Notes: generated by a model not told the origin, from the sequence alone. A stretch of DNA of 64,000 nt from UBA2033 sp035345875 (GCA_035345875.1 DAORDH010000005.1:62001-126000), one strand, 5' to 3'; positions 24,711 through 33,991 are shown, numbered from the stretch's first letter. Made by a program: numbers and translations.

Positions 24711-26414
24711 ATGATTATTAAATATCACTATGTTTTATCTATTATTTTTATTCTATTTTGGTCTGCATTTTTAAATCAGAAAGTTTTTCCAGATGAGACT
24801 CTTACAATGAACCAAACTCATAAAACCAAAGTGGAAAATCTTTTTCTATATGATTACGATCAGCATGGAGGAAAAAAAAGACCTCCTATGTTTCATATTC
24901 CTCTCAATGTATTTGGAGCAAATCAAAAAAAAAGAGAAGAAGCAGAACTTACGTCAGATGAAAAATATAAGACGTTAGTAGATCGAATTATTAAACTAGA
25001 AGCACAACTTGCCCAGCTAGATAATAAAAAATCTTCCAACAGTAAAAATACAAGTCAAGAAGACTGGGAAATTCAGTTGGAAAAGGATTTGGAGAATCAA
25101 AGAACGATAAGCGAAAAACAAAGAGGACAGTCGGGCGACAATAATCAAAAAAATTTAGACGATAGCAAAGAACCTCTCGAAGACTGGGAAATTCAATTAG
25201 AGAGAGAAATTCAACAGCAGAAAGCTTTATCAAAGAAAACTCAGAATTCAAGAAATACAAATTCACCAACTGTGCAAAACCCACTTACATCCAACCAAAA
25301 TGCTCAAAATTTGATGATGGATATCAATGCCGCTGTAGATATGGTTGGGCAATGGGACAAAAATAAGAAGAAAACTACATCGAATGATTTTGATATTCGG
25401 GAAGCTGAATTCGGATTCAATGCAGCTGTGGATCAATTAATGCGAGGATCCTTGCTCGTTGCCGCACACAATGAAGACGGAAAATATCTTTTCGAAATTC
25501 ACGAAGCAAAAGTTCAATTTCCTTTTTTAATGAAAAATGTATCTGCCACTGTTGGAAAAATGTTTCTAGACCAAGGAAGGTTAAATCGTATTCATCGCCA
25601 CGATAGACCATTTACACAAGCTCCAATTGTTCACCGAAAATTAATGGGCGAAGAAGCAAATCAAGATACAGGGGCGGAAATAAATATCCTTTTCCCTTGG
25701 AGCACAATTAATCAAGAATTAGTTCTTGGAGCGACCAATGGAAGAGTTTGGGGACATTCACATTCAGAGGGACCACCTAAAAACAATCCAATGTTCTATG
25801 CTCATCTTAAAAATTTTTATTATTTTGGAAATAATTGGGGCAGCCAGTTTGGATTTACTGGAATACGATATGAGCCAGATCAGAATACAAGAACAGTTCG
25901 AAGTCAATATGGTATTGATATTGTAGTGAAATGGAATCGTTCTTTTTTGAGATCATTTATGTTTATGGCAGAGTTCTGGCTTCGAGAAACGGAATTCCCA
26001 TACGAGAGATTAAAGAACAATAAACCTGAAATGGATAGACAATTGGGTTACTATGCATTTGTAGATTATCAATATCATCAACAATGGCATGTTGGATTTA
26101 GATATGATTATTTTTCTGTCTCAAGCTTGAGAGATAAATACGGATACAGAGCGCCTAACGCAGAAATTGCCTATACTCCACAAATTACATTCAAACCTTC
26201 TGAATTCTCATATATTAGAGCTTCCTTTGAAAGAAGATATACAAAAGATTTTACAATAGAATCTTCTAGGCTCGATTTTAGACCGATAGACGATCAGTTA
26301 AGAGATTATGTTGAGAATGCAGATAAGCCAAAGAGTTCTCCAACGGTTGTTAGCTATCAATTCTACATACAGTGTGTATTTATACTAGGATCTCATCCTC
26401 CACATGTTTATTAA
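24711..26414 (+). CDS. zinc-locus outer-membrane beta-barrel protein
   Basis: 567 residues. Signal peptide to about residue 27. A long periplasmic region (about 60-190) is charged and helical, with a duplicated EDWEIQLE(K/R) motif at about 118 and 156, each followed by a Lys/Gln-rich helix. The C-terminal two-thirds is strand-rich barrel (many aromatic, alternating residues) and ends FILGSHPPHVY. That ending and the placement before znuA match the family annotated as zinc-regulated outer-membrane receptors. A short AGGG precedes the ATG. Predicted to admit zinc or a zinc carrier across the outer membrane. Confidence 0.72.
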   Translation: MIIKYHYVLSIIFILFWSAFLNQKVFPDETLTMNQTHKTKVENLFLYDYDQHGGKKRPPMFHIPLNVFGANQKKREEAELTSDEKYKTLVDRIIKLEAQLAQLDNKKSSNSKNTSQEDWEIQLEKDLENQRTISEKQRGQSGDNNQKNLDDSKEPLEDWEIQLEREIQQQKALSKKTQNSRNTNSPTVQNPLTSNQNAQNLMMDINAAVDMVGQWDKNKKKTTSNDFDIREAEFGFNAAVDQLMRGSLLVAAHNEDGKYLFEIHEAKVQFPFLMKNVSATVGKMFLDQGRLNRIHRHDRPFTQAPIVHRKLMGEEANQDTGAEINILFPWSTINQELVLGATNGRVWGHSHSEGPPKNNPMFYAHLKNFYYFGNNWGSQFGFTGIRYEPDQNTRTVRSQYGIDIVVKWNRSFLRSFMFMAEFWLRETEFPYERLKNNKPEMDRQLGYYAFVDYQYHQQWHVGFRYDYFSVSSLRDKYGYRAPNAEIAYTPQITFKPSEFSYIRASFERRYTKDFTIESSRLDFRPIDDQLRDYVENADKPKSSPTVVSYQFYIQCVFILGSHPPHVY

Positions 26415-26449
26415 TAAAAATTTAAAAAATAAAAATAAGGAAACTTTCA

Positions 26450-27385
26450 ATGATAATAAAACTTAAAAAATTCTTCTTTCTAATTCTATTCTACTCATTT
26501 ACTCTAATGGCAGAGGTAAATGTAGTAACCACTGTTACTGATTTAAAATACATTGCAGAGCAAGTTGGGAAAGATAAGATTAAAGTTGAATCGATGATCA
26601 GAGGATTTGATGATCCTCACTTTGTGATGACACGCCCTGATTTTTTAGTGAAATTAAACCAAGCCGATGTTTTTTGTCAGGTAGGACTTGATTTAGAAAT
26701 TGGGTGGGCACCACTTCTCGTTCAGCAATCTAGAAATATTAAAATTCAAAAAGGGCAAAATGGATTTTGTGATGCATCTGTTGGTATTAATATTTTAGGT
26801 AAGCCGACTGTGCAATTAGATCGTTCTATGGGTGATATGCATATATTTGGAAATCCGCATTACATTTCTGATCCAGTCAATGCAATTCAAGTTGCAAATA
26901 ATATAACATTAGCTTTTCAGAGAGTTGATCCAGATAATAATGATTTATATCAACAAAACTTTGAAGAATTCAGAGAGCGATTAATCAATCTAACAAAAGA
27001 AGAAATGAAATTATTTAAGCCTTACTTTGGATCTAAAGTGGCTGTATTCCATGATGAATTTATGTATCTAGCGAATCGTTTTCGTTTTAATGCAAATTTA
27101 ACGTTAGAGGAGAGACCTGGAATACCTCCTTCTAGTCGATACTTAGAGCAAGTGATAAAAAATATGAAAGCCAATAATATTAAAGTGATTTTGATATCGC
27201 CGGTGAATAATCCTCAATTTGCAGAATATGTAGCGAGCCAAGTTTCTGGTAGTGTTGTTGTAACTATGCCTACGGCTGTAGGAGCAATGCCAGAAATAAA
27301 AACATATGAAGATATGATTCGAACTGGTTTAAAGAAAATCAAAGAAGCACTTGATAAAACTAAAACAGTTGGGGGAAAAAAATAA
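26450..27385 (+). CDS. znuA: ZnuA-like metal ABC transporter substrate-binding protein
   Basis: 311 residues. Signal peptide to about residue 21 (LMAEV). Cluster A-I binding-protein fold: His57 in DDPHF, His137 in GNPHY and His201 in VFHDEF match the three His ligands of zinc binders such as ZnuA/TroA. The usual fourth ligand, an Asp/Glu after strand VVV near the C-terminus, is not obvious (VVVTMPTAVGAMPEIKTYEDM). No His-rich loop is present. An extra GDMHIFG brings another His (133) next to the site. It follows the barrel gene by 35 bases and delivers metal to the ZnuC/ZnuB pair downstream. Confidence 0.88.
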   Translation: MIIKLKKFFFLILFYSFTLMAEVNVVTTVTDLKYIAEQVGKDKIKVESMIRGFDDPHFVMTRPDFLVKLNQADVFCQVGLDLEIGWAPLLVQQSRNIKIQKGQNGFCDASVGINILGKPTVQLDRSMGDMHIFGNPHYISDPVNAIQVANNITLAFQRVDPDNNDLYQQNFEEFRERLINLTKEEMKLFKPYFGSKVAVFHDEFMYLANRFRFNANLTLEERPGIPPSSRYLEQVIKNMKANNIKVILISPVNNPQFAEYVASQVSGSVVVTMPTAVGAMPEIKTYEDMIRTGLKKIKEALDKTKTVGGKK

Positions 27386-27386
27386 G

Positions 27387-28028
27387 ATGGCATATGTTTT
27401 TAAAACAGAGAATCTTAGTGTTGGATTCGATATGCACTATCCTATTTTGGAAGATATTAACATAACTTTAAATCAAGGTGATTTTGCCTGTTTAATTGGC
27501 TCCAATGGCTGCGGGAAGAGCACATTTATTAAAACGATTTCAGGTGTTCTTCCGAAATGTGGAGGTGAAATTAATATTGATTCGAAGACTAGAATTTCTA
27601 TGGTTCCGCAATTTAAGAAAATTCAATATCAATACCCTTTAACGGTAAGAGACGTTTTACTTCTCTCAGAGAAATTTTCTTTTTTAAAAAAGAAGGAGTT
27701 TACAAAGAACCAGATGGCAGTCATTCAAAGTATTGATATTGAATCCATTCTTTCACTTCTCATAAGAGAATGTAGCGGGGGGCAGCTGCAAAAGGTTTTG
27801 ATCGCAAGGTCTTTATTATCAGATGCGAATCTAATTTTTCTTGATGAACCAATGGATGCACTTGATTCAAAATCCAAACGAAATATAACGGAAATCCTAA
27901 AAATGGAGATAAAGGAAAAAAATAAAAGTATATTTATTATTACGCATAACGTTGAATCTTCTTGGATTTCTGAGTTTAACAGAGTATTTGTAGTAAATGA
28001 TAGAAAAATTATGGAGACCAAGAAATGA
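27387..28028 (+). CDS. znuC: ZnuC-like metal ABC transporter ATPase
   Basis: 213 residues from ATG 27387, placed two bases after the znuA stop; a longer frame from 27351 would overlap znuA. Walker A GSNGCGKST, Q-loop VPQFKK, signature RECSGGQLQKV, Walker B LIFLDEPMDALD, switch His in IITHN: a complete nucleotide-binding domain. Energises uptake through the membrane protein whose start overlaps its end by four bases. Confidence 0.9.
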   Translation: MAYVFKTENLSVGFDMHYPILEDINITLNQGDFACLIGSNGCGKSTFIKTISGVLPKCGGEINIDSKTRISMVPQFKKIQYQYPLTVRDVLLLSEKFSFLKKKEFTKNQMAVIQSIDIESILSLLIRECSGGQLQKVLIARSLLSDANLIFLDEPMDALDSKSKRNITEILKMEIKEKNKSIFIITHNVESSWISEFNRVFVVNDRKIMETKK

Positions 28029-28855
28029 ATGAAATTCTTTCAACTCTTAAATTCTTCTATCCTCAAATAGTCATTGGCATTTTAATTGGTAGCCTAACAG
28101 CATGTTTGGGTGTAATTCTCGTTTTGCGTAGAATGGCTTTTTTTGGTGTATCTCTTTCGCATGTTGTTTCATCCTCTGTTGCTGTAAGTCTATTTTTAGG
28201 TATAAAGAGCGATCTATTAATTCTTCTTATTTCTACTTTTTTCATGATTCCACTTGTTATGCTTTATAAAAATGAAGATTTATCAGGTGACACAATTTTA
28301 GGTATCATTCTAGTTTTTTTCTCTTCGATTTCACAGCTTTTACTCAGCCTTGGGGGGAATGTTAAAAATCATTTAATGGCGGCTTATTTTGGAGATATTC
28401 TAACCTCCCAAGTTAAGTTTAGTCCAGAAATAATTTCAATTTTACTATTTTGCTCTTTGTTATTTCTTATTCTTTATAAAAGAATTTTATTTTTATCTTT
28501 TGATGAAATTGAATTTAAAATTAGGAAGTTATCTCCGAGGCTAACTGAATTTTCTTTCTATTTCATAATGACTGTCTCCATTTCAATTAGTGTAAATTTA
28601 TTTGGATCCTTTTTTAGTATTGCTCATTTACTAATACCGGTTTATACAGGGCTCTTTTTTGCTAGGAGTATGCGATTTTTATATTTTTTCTCGATTGGCT
28701 TTAGTGTGTTCTCTACTTTAATTGGTTTTCTATTTTCCCTAAAATCTTTTACATACAATTCAGAGATTATTTATCTTCCTACATCTAGTACGATTGTAGT
28801 CACCATGGTTATTATTAGTCTTGTATCCTTTATAATTAAAAAAAGTTTAAAATGA
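28025..28855 (+). CDS. znuB: ZnuB-like metal ABC transporter permease
   Basis: 276 residues with about eight membrane helices, the ABC-3 permease family. FFGVSLSHVVSSSVAVSLFLG and the following loop correspond to the family's conserved GxxLSHxxLxGxAxG segment, and SIAHLLIPVYTGLF to the ATPase-contact region. The ATG overlaps the znuC stop (ATGA), so expression is coupled. It ends the zinc locus; the next gene is 105 bases away. Confidence 0.9.
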   Translation: MNEILSTLKFFYPQIVIGILIGSLTACLGVILVLRRMAFFGVSLSHVVSSSVAVSLFLGIKSDLLILLISTFFMIPLVMLYKNEDLSGDTILGIILVFFSSISQLLLSLGGNVKNHLMAAYFGDILTSQVKFSPEIISILLFCSLLFLILYKRILFLSFDEIEFKIRKLSPRLTEFSFYFIMTVSISISVNLFGSFFSIAHLLIPVYTGLFFARSMRFLYFFSIGFSVFSTLIGFLFSLKSFTYNSEIIYLPTSSTIVVTMVIISLVSFIIKKSLK

Positions 28856-28960
28856 TTTGAGAGATTTTTTTATTTCTACTAGAAAATTCAAAAAATATAT
28901 ACTATTCCTCGATAGCCCTAAAATAGATATTTTGAAATTAAGAAGAGTCAAAGAATTATT

Positions 28961-29653
28961 ATGGCGAATTATTTAATTATTGGTTCAAGTTCAGGAATTG
29001 GAAAAGAAATTAGCTCTCTCTTAAATGAAAAAAAAGATGTCACTGTAATTGGCGCAGGTAGGGAAAACAGACAGGGTGAGTCAAATTTCCATGTATTAGA
29101 TGTTACAAAACCAGAAACATTTCCAGAACTCGATTGTGATTTACATGGACTTGTTTATTGCCCAGGCACAATCACATTAAAATCCTTTCGAACTTTAAAA
29201 GAAGATGATTTCATGAAAGATTTTGAAATCAATTTACTTGGTGCATTTCGTATTTTACAAAAATACTTACCATTGCTACAGAGAACAAACCAAGCTTCCG
29301 TAGTTTTATTTAGCACTGTTGCGGTTGGACTGGGTTTACCGTATCACGCATCTATTTCTGCCGCAAAAGGAGCAATAGAGGGATTAACTAGAACGTTAGC
29401 AGCCGAGTGGAGTCCTAAAATACGGGTGAATGCAATTGCTCCCTCTTTAACGGATACGAAATTATCGGAAAAGCTTTTAGATACAGATACTAAGAGAAAA
29501 TCAGCAGAAGAACGACATCCTCTCAAAAAAATTGGACAAGCAAGAGATATTGCAAGCCTCGCCTGTTGGTTGTTGACAGATAGTAGTCAATTTGTTACTG
29601 GACAAGTCTGGAAAATGGATGGTGGACTCGGAAGTGTAAAAATCACACCATAG
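28961..29653 (+). CDS. short-chain dehydrogenase/reductase (SDR)
   Basis: 230 residues. NAD(P) motif GSSSGIGKEI (about 7-16), active-site Ser in LFSTVAVG, YHASISAAKG giving the catalytic Tyr-x3; the expected Lys after Tyr is displaced (YxxxxSxAK), as in some SDRs: Y-H-A-S-I-S-A-A-K. The C-terminus has FVTGQVWKMDGGLGS, the usual classical-SDR end. Cytoplasmic oxidoreductase; substrate unknown. Confidence 0.85.
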   Translation: MANYLIIGSSSGIGKEISSLLNEKKDVTVIGAGRENRQGESNFHVLDVTKPETFPELDCDLHGLVYCPGTITLKSFRTLKEDDFMKDFEINLLGAFRILQKYLPLLQRTNQASVVLFSTVAVGLGLPYHASISAAKGAIEGLTRTLAAEWSPKIRVNAIAPSLTDTKLSEKLLDTDTKRKSAEERHPLKKIGQARDIASLACWLLTDSSQFVTGQVWKMDGGLGSVKITP

Positions 29654-29685
29654 ATATATCATCTATCGTAAGGAAGGATTTAAAA

Positions 29686-30114
29686 ATGGTATTTCTGCTA
29701 AATATATTTTCTACATTTTTTTTGACAGGACTCATCTGGACGATTCAAATCGTTCACTATCCACTCTTTTTAAAAATAGGTAACAATGAATTTTTAGATT
29801 ATCACCATGGACATTCTTTTCGAATTAGTTTGATTGTGATGCCTATGATGTTATTAGAACTTATATCTACTTTTCTACTTTCCATTGTTGAAAGCAATGA
29901 ATATAAACTATTTCACTATTCAGGCTTGTTTCTTGTTCTCATCATTTGGCTTTCTACATTTTTTTTATCTGTGCCCGAGCACACAATTTTAGGAGAGGGA
30001 TGGAATGAAATGTCTATAAAGAGGTTGGTGACAACAAATTGGATTAGAACTATCGCTTGGTCTCTTCATTCTCTTTTACTCATTATAGAATTAAGATCCA
30101 AGCTTGTTTTATAA
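29686..30114 (+). CDS. small four-helix membrane protein (DUF1772-like)
   Basis: 142 residues with four hydrophobic helices. Motifs LIWTIQIVHYPLF in helix 1 and TNWIRTIAWSLHSLLL in helix 4 are typical of a broad family of small membrane proteins near DUF1772. Function unknown. It starts 32 bases after the SDR gene with a GGAAGGA ribosome site, so the two are probably co-transcribed. Confidence 0.6.
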   Translation: MVFLLNIFSTFFLTGLIWTIQIVHYPLFLKIGNNEFLDYHHGHSFRISLIVMPMMLLELISTFLLSIVESNEYKLFHYSGLFLVLIIWLSTFFLSVPEHTILGEGWNEMSIKRLVTTNWIRTIAWSLHSLLLIIELRSKLVL

Positions 30115-30176
30115 TTTAAAAAAAAACAATGATAAGAGTAATCACGCAAAGATTGTTTCCAATTGAAATTTCTTCA

Positions 30177-30216
30177 AAGAATAAAAATATTTTCGAGCGA
30201 AAATCTTTTTATTCTT
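30177..30216. terminator. strong bidirectional terminator between convergent genes
   Basis: AAGAATAAAAA (30177-30187) pairs with TTTTTATTCTT (30206-30216), and inside it ATTTTCG (30189-30195) pairs with CGAAAAT (30198-30204): 18 pairs with one T/C mismatch. A-tract on one side and T-tract on the other make it work on both strands, as fits its place between the convergent ends at 30114 and 30226. Confidence 0.82.
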
Positions 30217-30225
30217 TTATCAAAC

Positions 30226-30876
30226 TTACTTTCCGAGTATGTCGGCTGTTTTTTGCATGATGTAGTCTTCACCACTTCTCTCTGCAACTTCAAAACCATT
30301 TTTAATTTCATATTGTCTGATTGCATTCATTGTAGAAGTATGAAGTTGACCATCCTCTGCTCCTGGATCAAAACCTGCACTTTTAAGATTTACTTGAAAT
30401 CGTTTGATTAGAGTAGGAGTTGCTTTTTCTGGACAAAGAACATTTCTAACATCTGGCTTTTCTGGAGAAACTAGGACTGGCTTAGAGATTGTTTTTTGGA
30501 CGTCAGGGATGATAATTGTTTTTGTATAGGATGGATATTCAACAGTCATTGTAACATTTTTATATACAGCGGGAACTTCTTTGCAAAAAAGAATATCTCC
30601 ATTGTAACTACAGGAATTATAAGCAGGTCTTTCTAATACCTTTTCATTGATAGTCTCTTTTTTTCCTTCTATTGTTTCTGTTTTAGAGGAGCCTTTTTCT
30701 ACTTCAGTGGTAGTAGTTTCTTTGTAAACGGGTGGAGTCATTCCAACTTGTCGATAGCATCCGGGGCTAACGTCTTCCGGATTAATACTCGCGGTTGTTT
30801 TTTGATTTCTAAGTTGTACTATTGAATTACAATTTAAAATAAAAATAATTAAAAATAGAAAGTTTATATGCTTCAT
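30226..30876 (-). CDS. lipoprotein with C-terminal peptidoglycan-binding-like domain
   Basis: 216 residues from ATG 30876 (AAGGA upstream); the frame extends to 30930 without a ribosome site. Lipobox FILNC gives Cys16. A Thr/Lys/Val-rich middle with repeated YK(E/N)(T/V)TTT-like and V(L)ERPAY/VPAVYKN segments is followed by the C-terminal RFQVNLKSAGFDPGAEDG and TMNAIRQYEIKNGF, which match the PG_binding_1 three-helix fold (VQxxLxxxGydpGxxDGxxGxxTxxAi). Likely an outer-membrane lipoprotein that touches the cell wall. Confidence 0.72.
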   Translation of the reverse strand: MKHINFLFLIIFILNCNSIVQLRNQKTTASINPEDVSPGCYRQVGMTPPVYKETTTTEVEKGSSKTETIEGKKETINEKVLERPAYNSCSYNGDILFCKEVPAVYKNVTMTVEYPSYTKTIIIPDVQKTISKPVLVSPEKPDVRNVLCPEKATPTLIKRFQVNLKSAGFDPGAEDGQLHTSTMNAIRQYEIKNGFEVAERSGEDYIMQKTADILGK

Positions 30877-30972
30877 ATAGGGTTCCTTTTTAAAACATAC
30901 TGAAAAAGCCATGTTTAATAGGCAAATCAAAAAACATGAGGAAAAGGATTTAATAAGTCCTCCAAAAGTAGG

Positions 30973-31008
30973 CTCTAATAACTATAACTACGTTTCTAGT
31001 TATTAGAG
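30973..31008. repeat. 11-bp perfect inverted repeat upstream of hppA
   Basis: CTCTAATAACT (30973-30983) and AGTTATTAGAG (30998-31008) with a 14-base centre. It lies about 60 bases upstream of the proposed hppA -35 element and 97 bases from the divergent lipoprotein start. It could be a regulatory dyad or a reverse-strand leader hairpin; no known consensus. Confidence 0.4.
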
Positions 31009-31069
31009 AAATTTAGATTCATTTTAGAATTTTGTTTCTTTTTTTAATGTCTAGGAACCTTTTTTTGTC

Positions 31070-31099
31070 TTGACCTATACCATTTCTGCAAATTCTAAT
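31070..31099 (+). promoter_or_regulatory. candidate sigma-70-type promoter for hppA
   Basis: TTGACC at 31070-31075, an 18-base spacer, and TCTAAT at 31094-31099. A transcript from about 31106 would have a leader near 48 bases that contains the AGAGG ribosome site before the ATG at 31154. Confidence 0.5.
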
Positions 31100-31153
31100 C
31101 GGATAGTCACAAAAATTCAATTTAAAAAATCAATCAATCAAGTAGAGGTTTGA

Positions 31154-33277
31154 ATGGAAGTATCGGTAATAATCATTATAGCCATGTCTATACTCTCTCT
31201 CGTTACTGCTGCTGTTTTCACAAGTAAAGTGATTTCAATTAAAGTAGGTGGAGAGGATGGAAAAGATACACCAGAGGATAGTAGATTAAAAACTATCTCA
31301 GCTGCTATCGCAGAAGGTGCTATGGCTTTTTTAATTCGAGAATACAAAGTTATTAGTATTTTTATTGCTGTCATGACAGTCGTTATTTTTTTCCTTTTGG
31401 ATAATCCAAAGACACCTGATTTCAATGAAGGTCTCTTTACAGCAATTGCTTTTATATCAGGAGCAATTATCTCTTGTATCTCTGGATTTATCGGAATGAG
31501 AATCGCAACTGTTGGAAACGTGCGCACTGCACAAGCAGCTAAAGAATCTATTTCAAAAGCATTTAGAATTGCTTTTGATTCTGGCGCTGTTATGGGATTT
31601 GGTCTCATTGGAATGGCAGTTTTAGGACTGATTGTTCTATTTATCATTTTTACTGGAGCATTCCCATCCGTTGAGAAACATATTCTTATGGAAGCACTTG
31701 CAGGCTTTGGTCTGGGTGGTTCTTCGGTTGCTCTCTTTGGTCGTGTGGGCGGTGGTATTTATACAAAAGCTGCTGACGTTGGTGCCGACTTAGTGGGTAA
31801 AGTAGAAAAAGGAATCCCTGAAGATGATCCTAGAAACCCTGCAACTATTGCGGATAACGTTGGTGATAACGTGGGTGATATTGCTGGTATGGGTGCCGAC
31901 CTTTTTGGATCTGCTGCCGAAGCAACTTGCGCTGCTCTTGTGATTGGAGCAACAGCGACTGCACTCAGTGGAAATACAAACGCTCTTTTATACCCTGTTT
32001 TAATTTCTGCATTTGGTATTCCAGCTTGTTTAATTACTAGCTTCTTTGCAAGAGTGAAAGAAGGCGGTAGTGTAGAAGGTGCTTTAAAAGGACAACTTTG
32101 GATTTCTACCTTTATCGTTGCGATCATCATGTATTTTGTAACCGATAGACTCATGGTAGATTCTTTCGAGATCGCAGGAAAAACAATTACTAAAATGAAT
32201 GTATATTCTTCTCTAGTTCTTGGACTTTTTTCTGGAATGTTTATTGGTGTTATCACTGAGTATTTTACTTCTCATTCTTACAAACCAGTTAGAGAAGTTG
32301 CAGATTCTTGTAACACAGGGGCTGCTACAAACATCATCTATGGTTTAGCACTCGGATATAAAAGTTCTGTTCTACCAGTAGTATTATTAGTAATTACAAT
32401 TGTTGGTTCAAATGTATTAGCGGGAATGTATGGAATTGCAATCGCTGCACTCGGAATGATTTCAACCATTGCAATTGGTCTTACAATTGATGCCTATGGT
32501 CCTGTTTCGGATAACGCTGGTGGTATAGCTGAGATGGCTGAATTAGGAAAAGAAGTTAGGAATAGAACAGATACTTTAGATGCTGCAGGAAATACAACTG
32601 CTGCAGTTGGAAAAGGTTTTGCAATCGGTTCCGCTGCTCTTACTTCACTTGCTCTTTTTGCAGCTTTTATTACTCGTTCTCGTTTACAAGATTCTACCAT
32701 TGGAAATATTGAACTACTCGATCCACTCGTATTTGGGGGATTGTTATTTGGAGCAATGCTTCCATTTATTTTCTCTGCATTTACAATGAAATCTGTTGGG
32801 GATGCTGCCAAAGATATGGTGGAAGAAGTAAGACGTCAGTTTAGAGAAATTCCTGGTCTTATGGAAGGAAAGAATAAACCTGACTACAAAAAATGCGTGG
32901 ATATTTCTACTACCGCAGCTCTTCGTGAGATGATTGCTCCGGGGCTCTTAGTGATCCTTTCTCCATTAGTTGTTGGTTATTTATTTGGAATTAAGTGTCT
33001 TGCTGGTATGCTTGCAGGTGCGTTAGTTTCTGGAGTGGTTCTTGCTATTTCAAGTGCAAACTCAGGTGGAGCTTGGGACAATGCAAAGAAATACATTGAA
33101 GCTGCCGGTAAAAAAGGAACTGATCTTCATAAAGCTGCCGTTGTAGGAGACACAGTAGGTGATCCGTTCAAAGATACATCTGGTCCTGCTATCAATATTC
33201 TAATCAAACTCATGGCAATTATCAGCCTAGTGTTTGTTGAGTTTTTTGTAAGCCATGGTGGTCTTCTAGTTAAATAA
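31154..33277 (+). CDS. hppA: membrane-bound ion-translocating pyrophosphatase (K+-dependent type)
   Basis: 707 residues with about 16 membrane helices, the normal size. It splits cytoplasmic PPi and pumps H+ (or Na+) outward. Conserved PPi/Mg sites are plain: DVGADLVGKVEKGIPEDDPRN, DNVGDNVGDIAGMGADLFGS, and near the end DTVGDPFKDTSGP (quoted in parts). In GNTTAAVGKG the residue that is Lys in K+-independent enzymes is Ala, and the GSAALT that follows is also of the K+-dependent form, so K+ should be needed. Whether H+ or Na+ is pumped cannot be read with certainty. A terminator follows at 33294. Confidence 0.95.
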   Translation: MEVSVIIIIAMSILSLVTAAVFTSKVISIKVGGEDGKDTPEDSRLKTISAAIAEGAMAFLIREYKVISIFIAVMTVVIFFLLDNPKTPDFNEGLFTAIAFISGAIISCISGFIGMRIATVGNVRTAQAAKESISKAFRIAFDSGAVMGFGLIGMAVLGLIVLFIIFTGAFPSVEKHILMEALAGFGLGGSSVALFGRVGGGIYTKAADVGADLVGKVEKGIPEDDPRNPATIADNVGDNVGDIAGMGADLFGSAAEATCAALVIGATATALSGNTNALLYPVLISAFGIPACLITSFFARVKEGGSVEGALKGQLWISTFIVAIIMYFVTDRLMVDSFEIAGKTITKMNVYSSLVLGLFSGMFIGVITEYFTSHSYKPVREVADSCNTGAATNIIYGLALGYKSSVLPVVLLVITIVGSNVLAGMYGIAIAALGMISTIAIGLTIDAYGPVSDNAGGIAEMAELGKEVRNRTDTLDAAGNTTAAVGKGFAIGSAALTSLALFAAFITRSRLQDSTIGNIELLDPLVFGGLLFGAMLPFIFSAFTMKSVGDAAKDMVEEVRRQFREIPGLMEGKNKPDYKKCVDISTTAALREMIAPGLLVILSPLVVGYLFGIKCLAGMLAGALVSGVVLAISSANSGGAWDNAKKYIEAAGKKGTDLHKAAVVGDTVGDPFKDTSGPAINILIKLMAIISLVFVEFFVSHGGLLVK

Positions 33278-33293
33278 TTCACATCTCTTAATA

Positions 33294-33325
33294 AGTTCAC
33301 AGTGTTTATAGAAATACTGTGAACT
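33294..33325 (+). terminator. Rho-independent terminator of hppA
   Basis: AGTTCACAGT (33294-33303) pairs perfectly with ACTGTGAACT (33316-33325) around a 12-base loop, 17 bases after the hppA stop, followed by a T-rich stretch (TTCCC then TTTCTTTTTT). Confidence 0.75.
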
Positions 33326-33406
33326 TTCCCAATTTCTTTTTTCCCTTTTCTTAAAAAAAATATTTTTCAGTCGATAAAATTAGATTTCAGTCTATCTTAG
33401 TCTGAT

Positions 33407-33991
33407 ATGCTTTCAGGAATAAAATTAAGATATAAATCTTATTTAGAGAATAGAATCCGCAATTGGACAGGTCTTTCTTCTGGAGAAGTAAATGTCTACC
33501 GATCAAATCGATTTGTTTTATTTCTATTTATATTTGGTTTTACTTTACTTTGCCTTTATTGCTATTCTTTCTATCCTCAGTTCTCTAAACTTCTGAATGA
33601 TGGATTTTTATTTTTTCACTTTCCTAAAATTTTTAATTTAAAAACCCCAGAGCCAATTTTTTTTGAAAGACTGGCTCAGTATTTTTTAGGAGGATTTCTA
33701 CTCTTTCATTGGATTCGAATAGAAGCATTTTTATTGGAATATTTTTTTTCCTGCTTATACATTTCAAAAGAACAAAAAATGATTATATATATCGAGAGTA
33801 ATCTATTTAAAAGAAAGATTCATATTTTAAAAAATAAAAGAATGCAATATGAATTAGAAGATAATTTAATTCTTAGAATCTTTGGAATTGGTAGTTTAAA
33901 GATTTCCAATGAAAACCAAGTCTGGGAAATTCGTTATCTTGATAAGGCAAAATATGCGTTAACTGAAATAATCTCCTTTGATAAAAAATGA
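33407..33991 (+). CDS. membrane protein with bacterial PH-like (bPH_2/DUF304) domain
   Basis: 194 residues. Two membrane segments (about 34-52 and 86-108) precede a C-terminal bPH-type domain: IYIESNLFKRKIHIL then a basic NKRMQYELEDNLILRIFGIG, close to the family pattern of a strand, KxxxIPxxrIqsV and RxFGiGxL. YdbS-like proteins of this design are membrane proteins of unknown function. The stop overlaps the next start by four bases. Confidence 0.6.
   Translation: MLSGIKLRYKSYLENRIRNWTGLSSGEVNVYRSNRFVLFLFIFGFTLLCLYCYSFYPQFSKLLNDGFLFFHFPKIFNLKTPEPIFFERLAQYFLGGFLLFHWIRIEAFLLEYFFSCLYISKEQKMIIYIESNLFKRKIHILKNKRMQYELEDNLILRIFGIGSLKISNENQVWEIRYLDKAKYALTEIISFDKK

Noticed and set aside
30163..30411. 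Forward 82-codon frame antisense to the PG-binding lipoprotein
   Set aside because: It runs through the terminator hairpin and opposite a well-supported gene; Cys/Phe-rich without domain.
31138..32811. Long reverse open frames inside hppA
   Set aside because: Antisense shadows of a highly conserved coding sequence.
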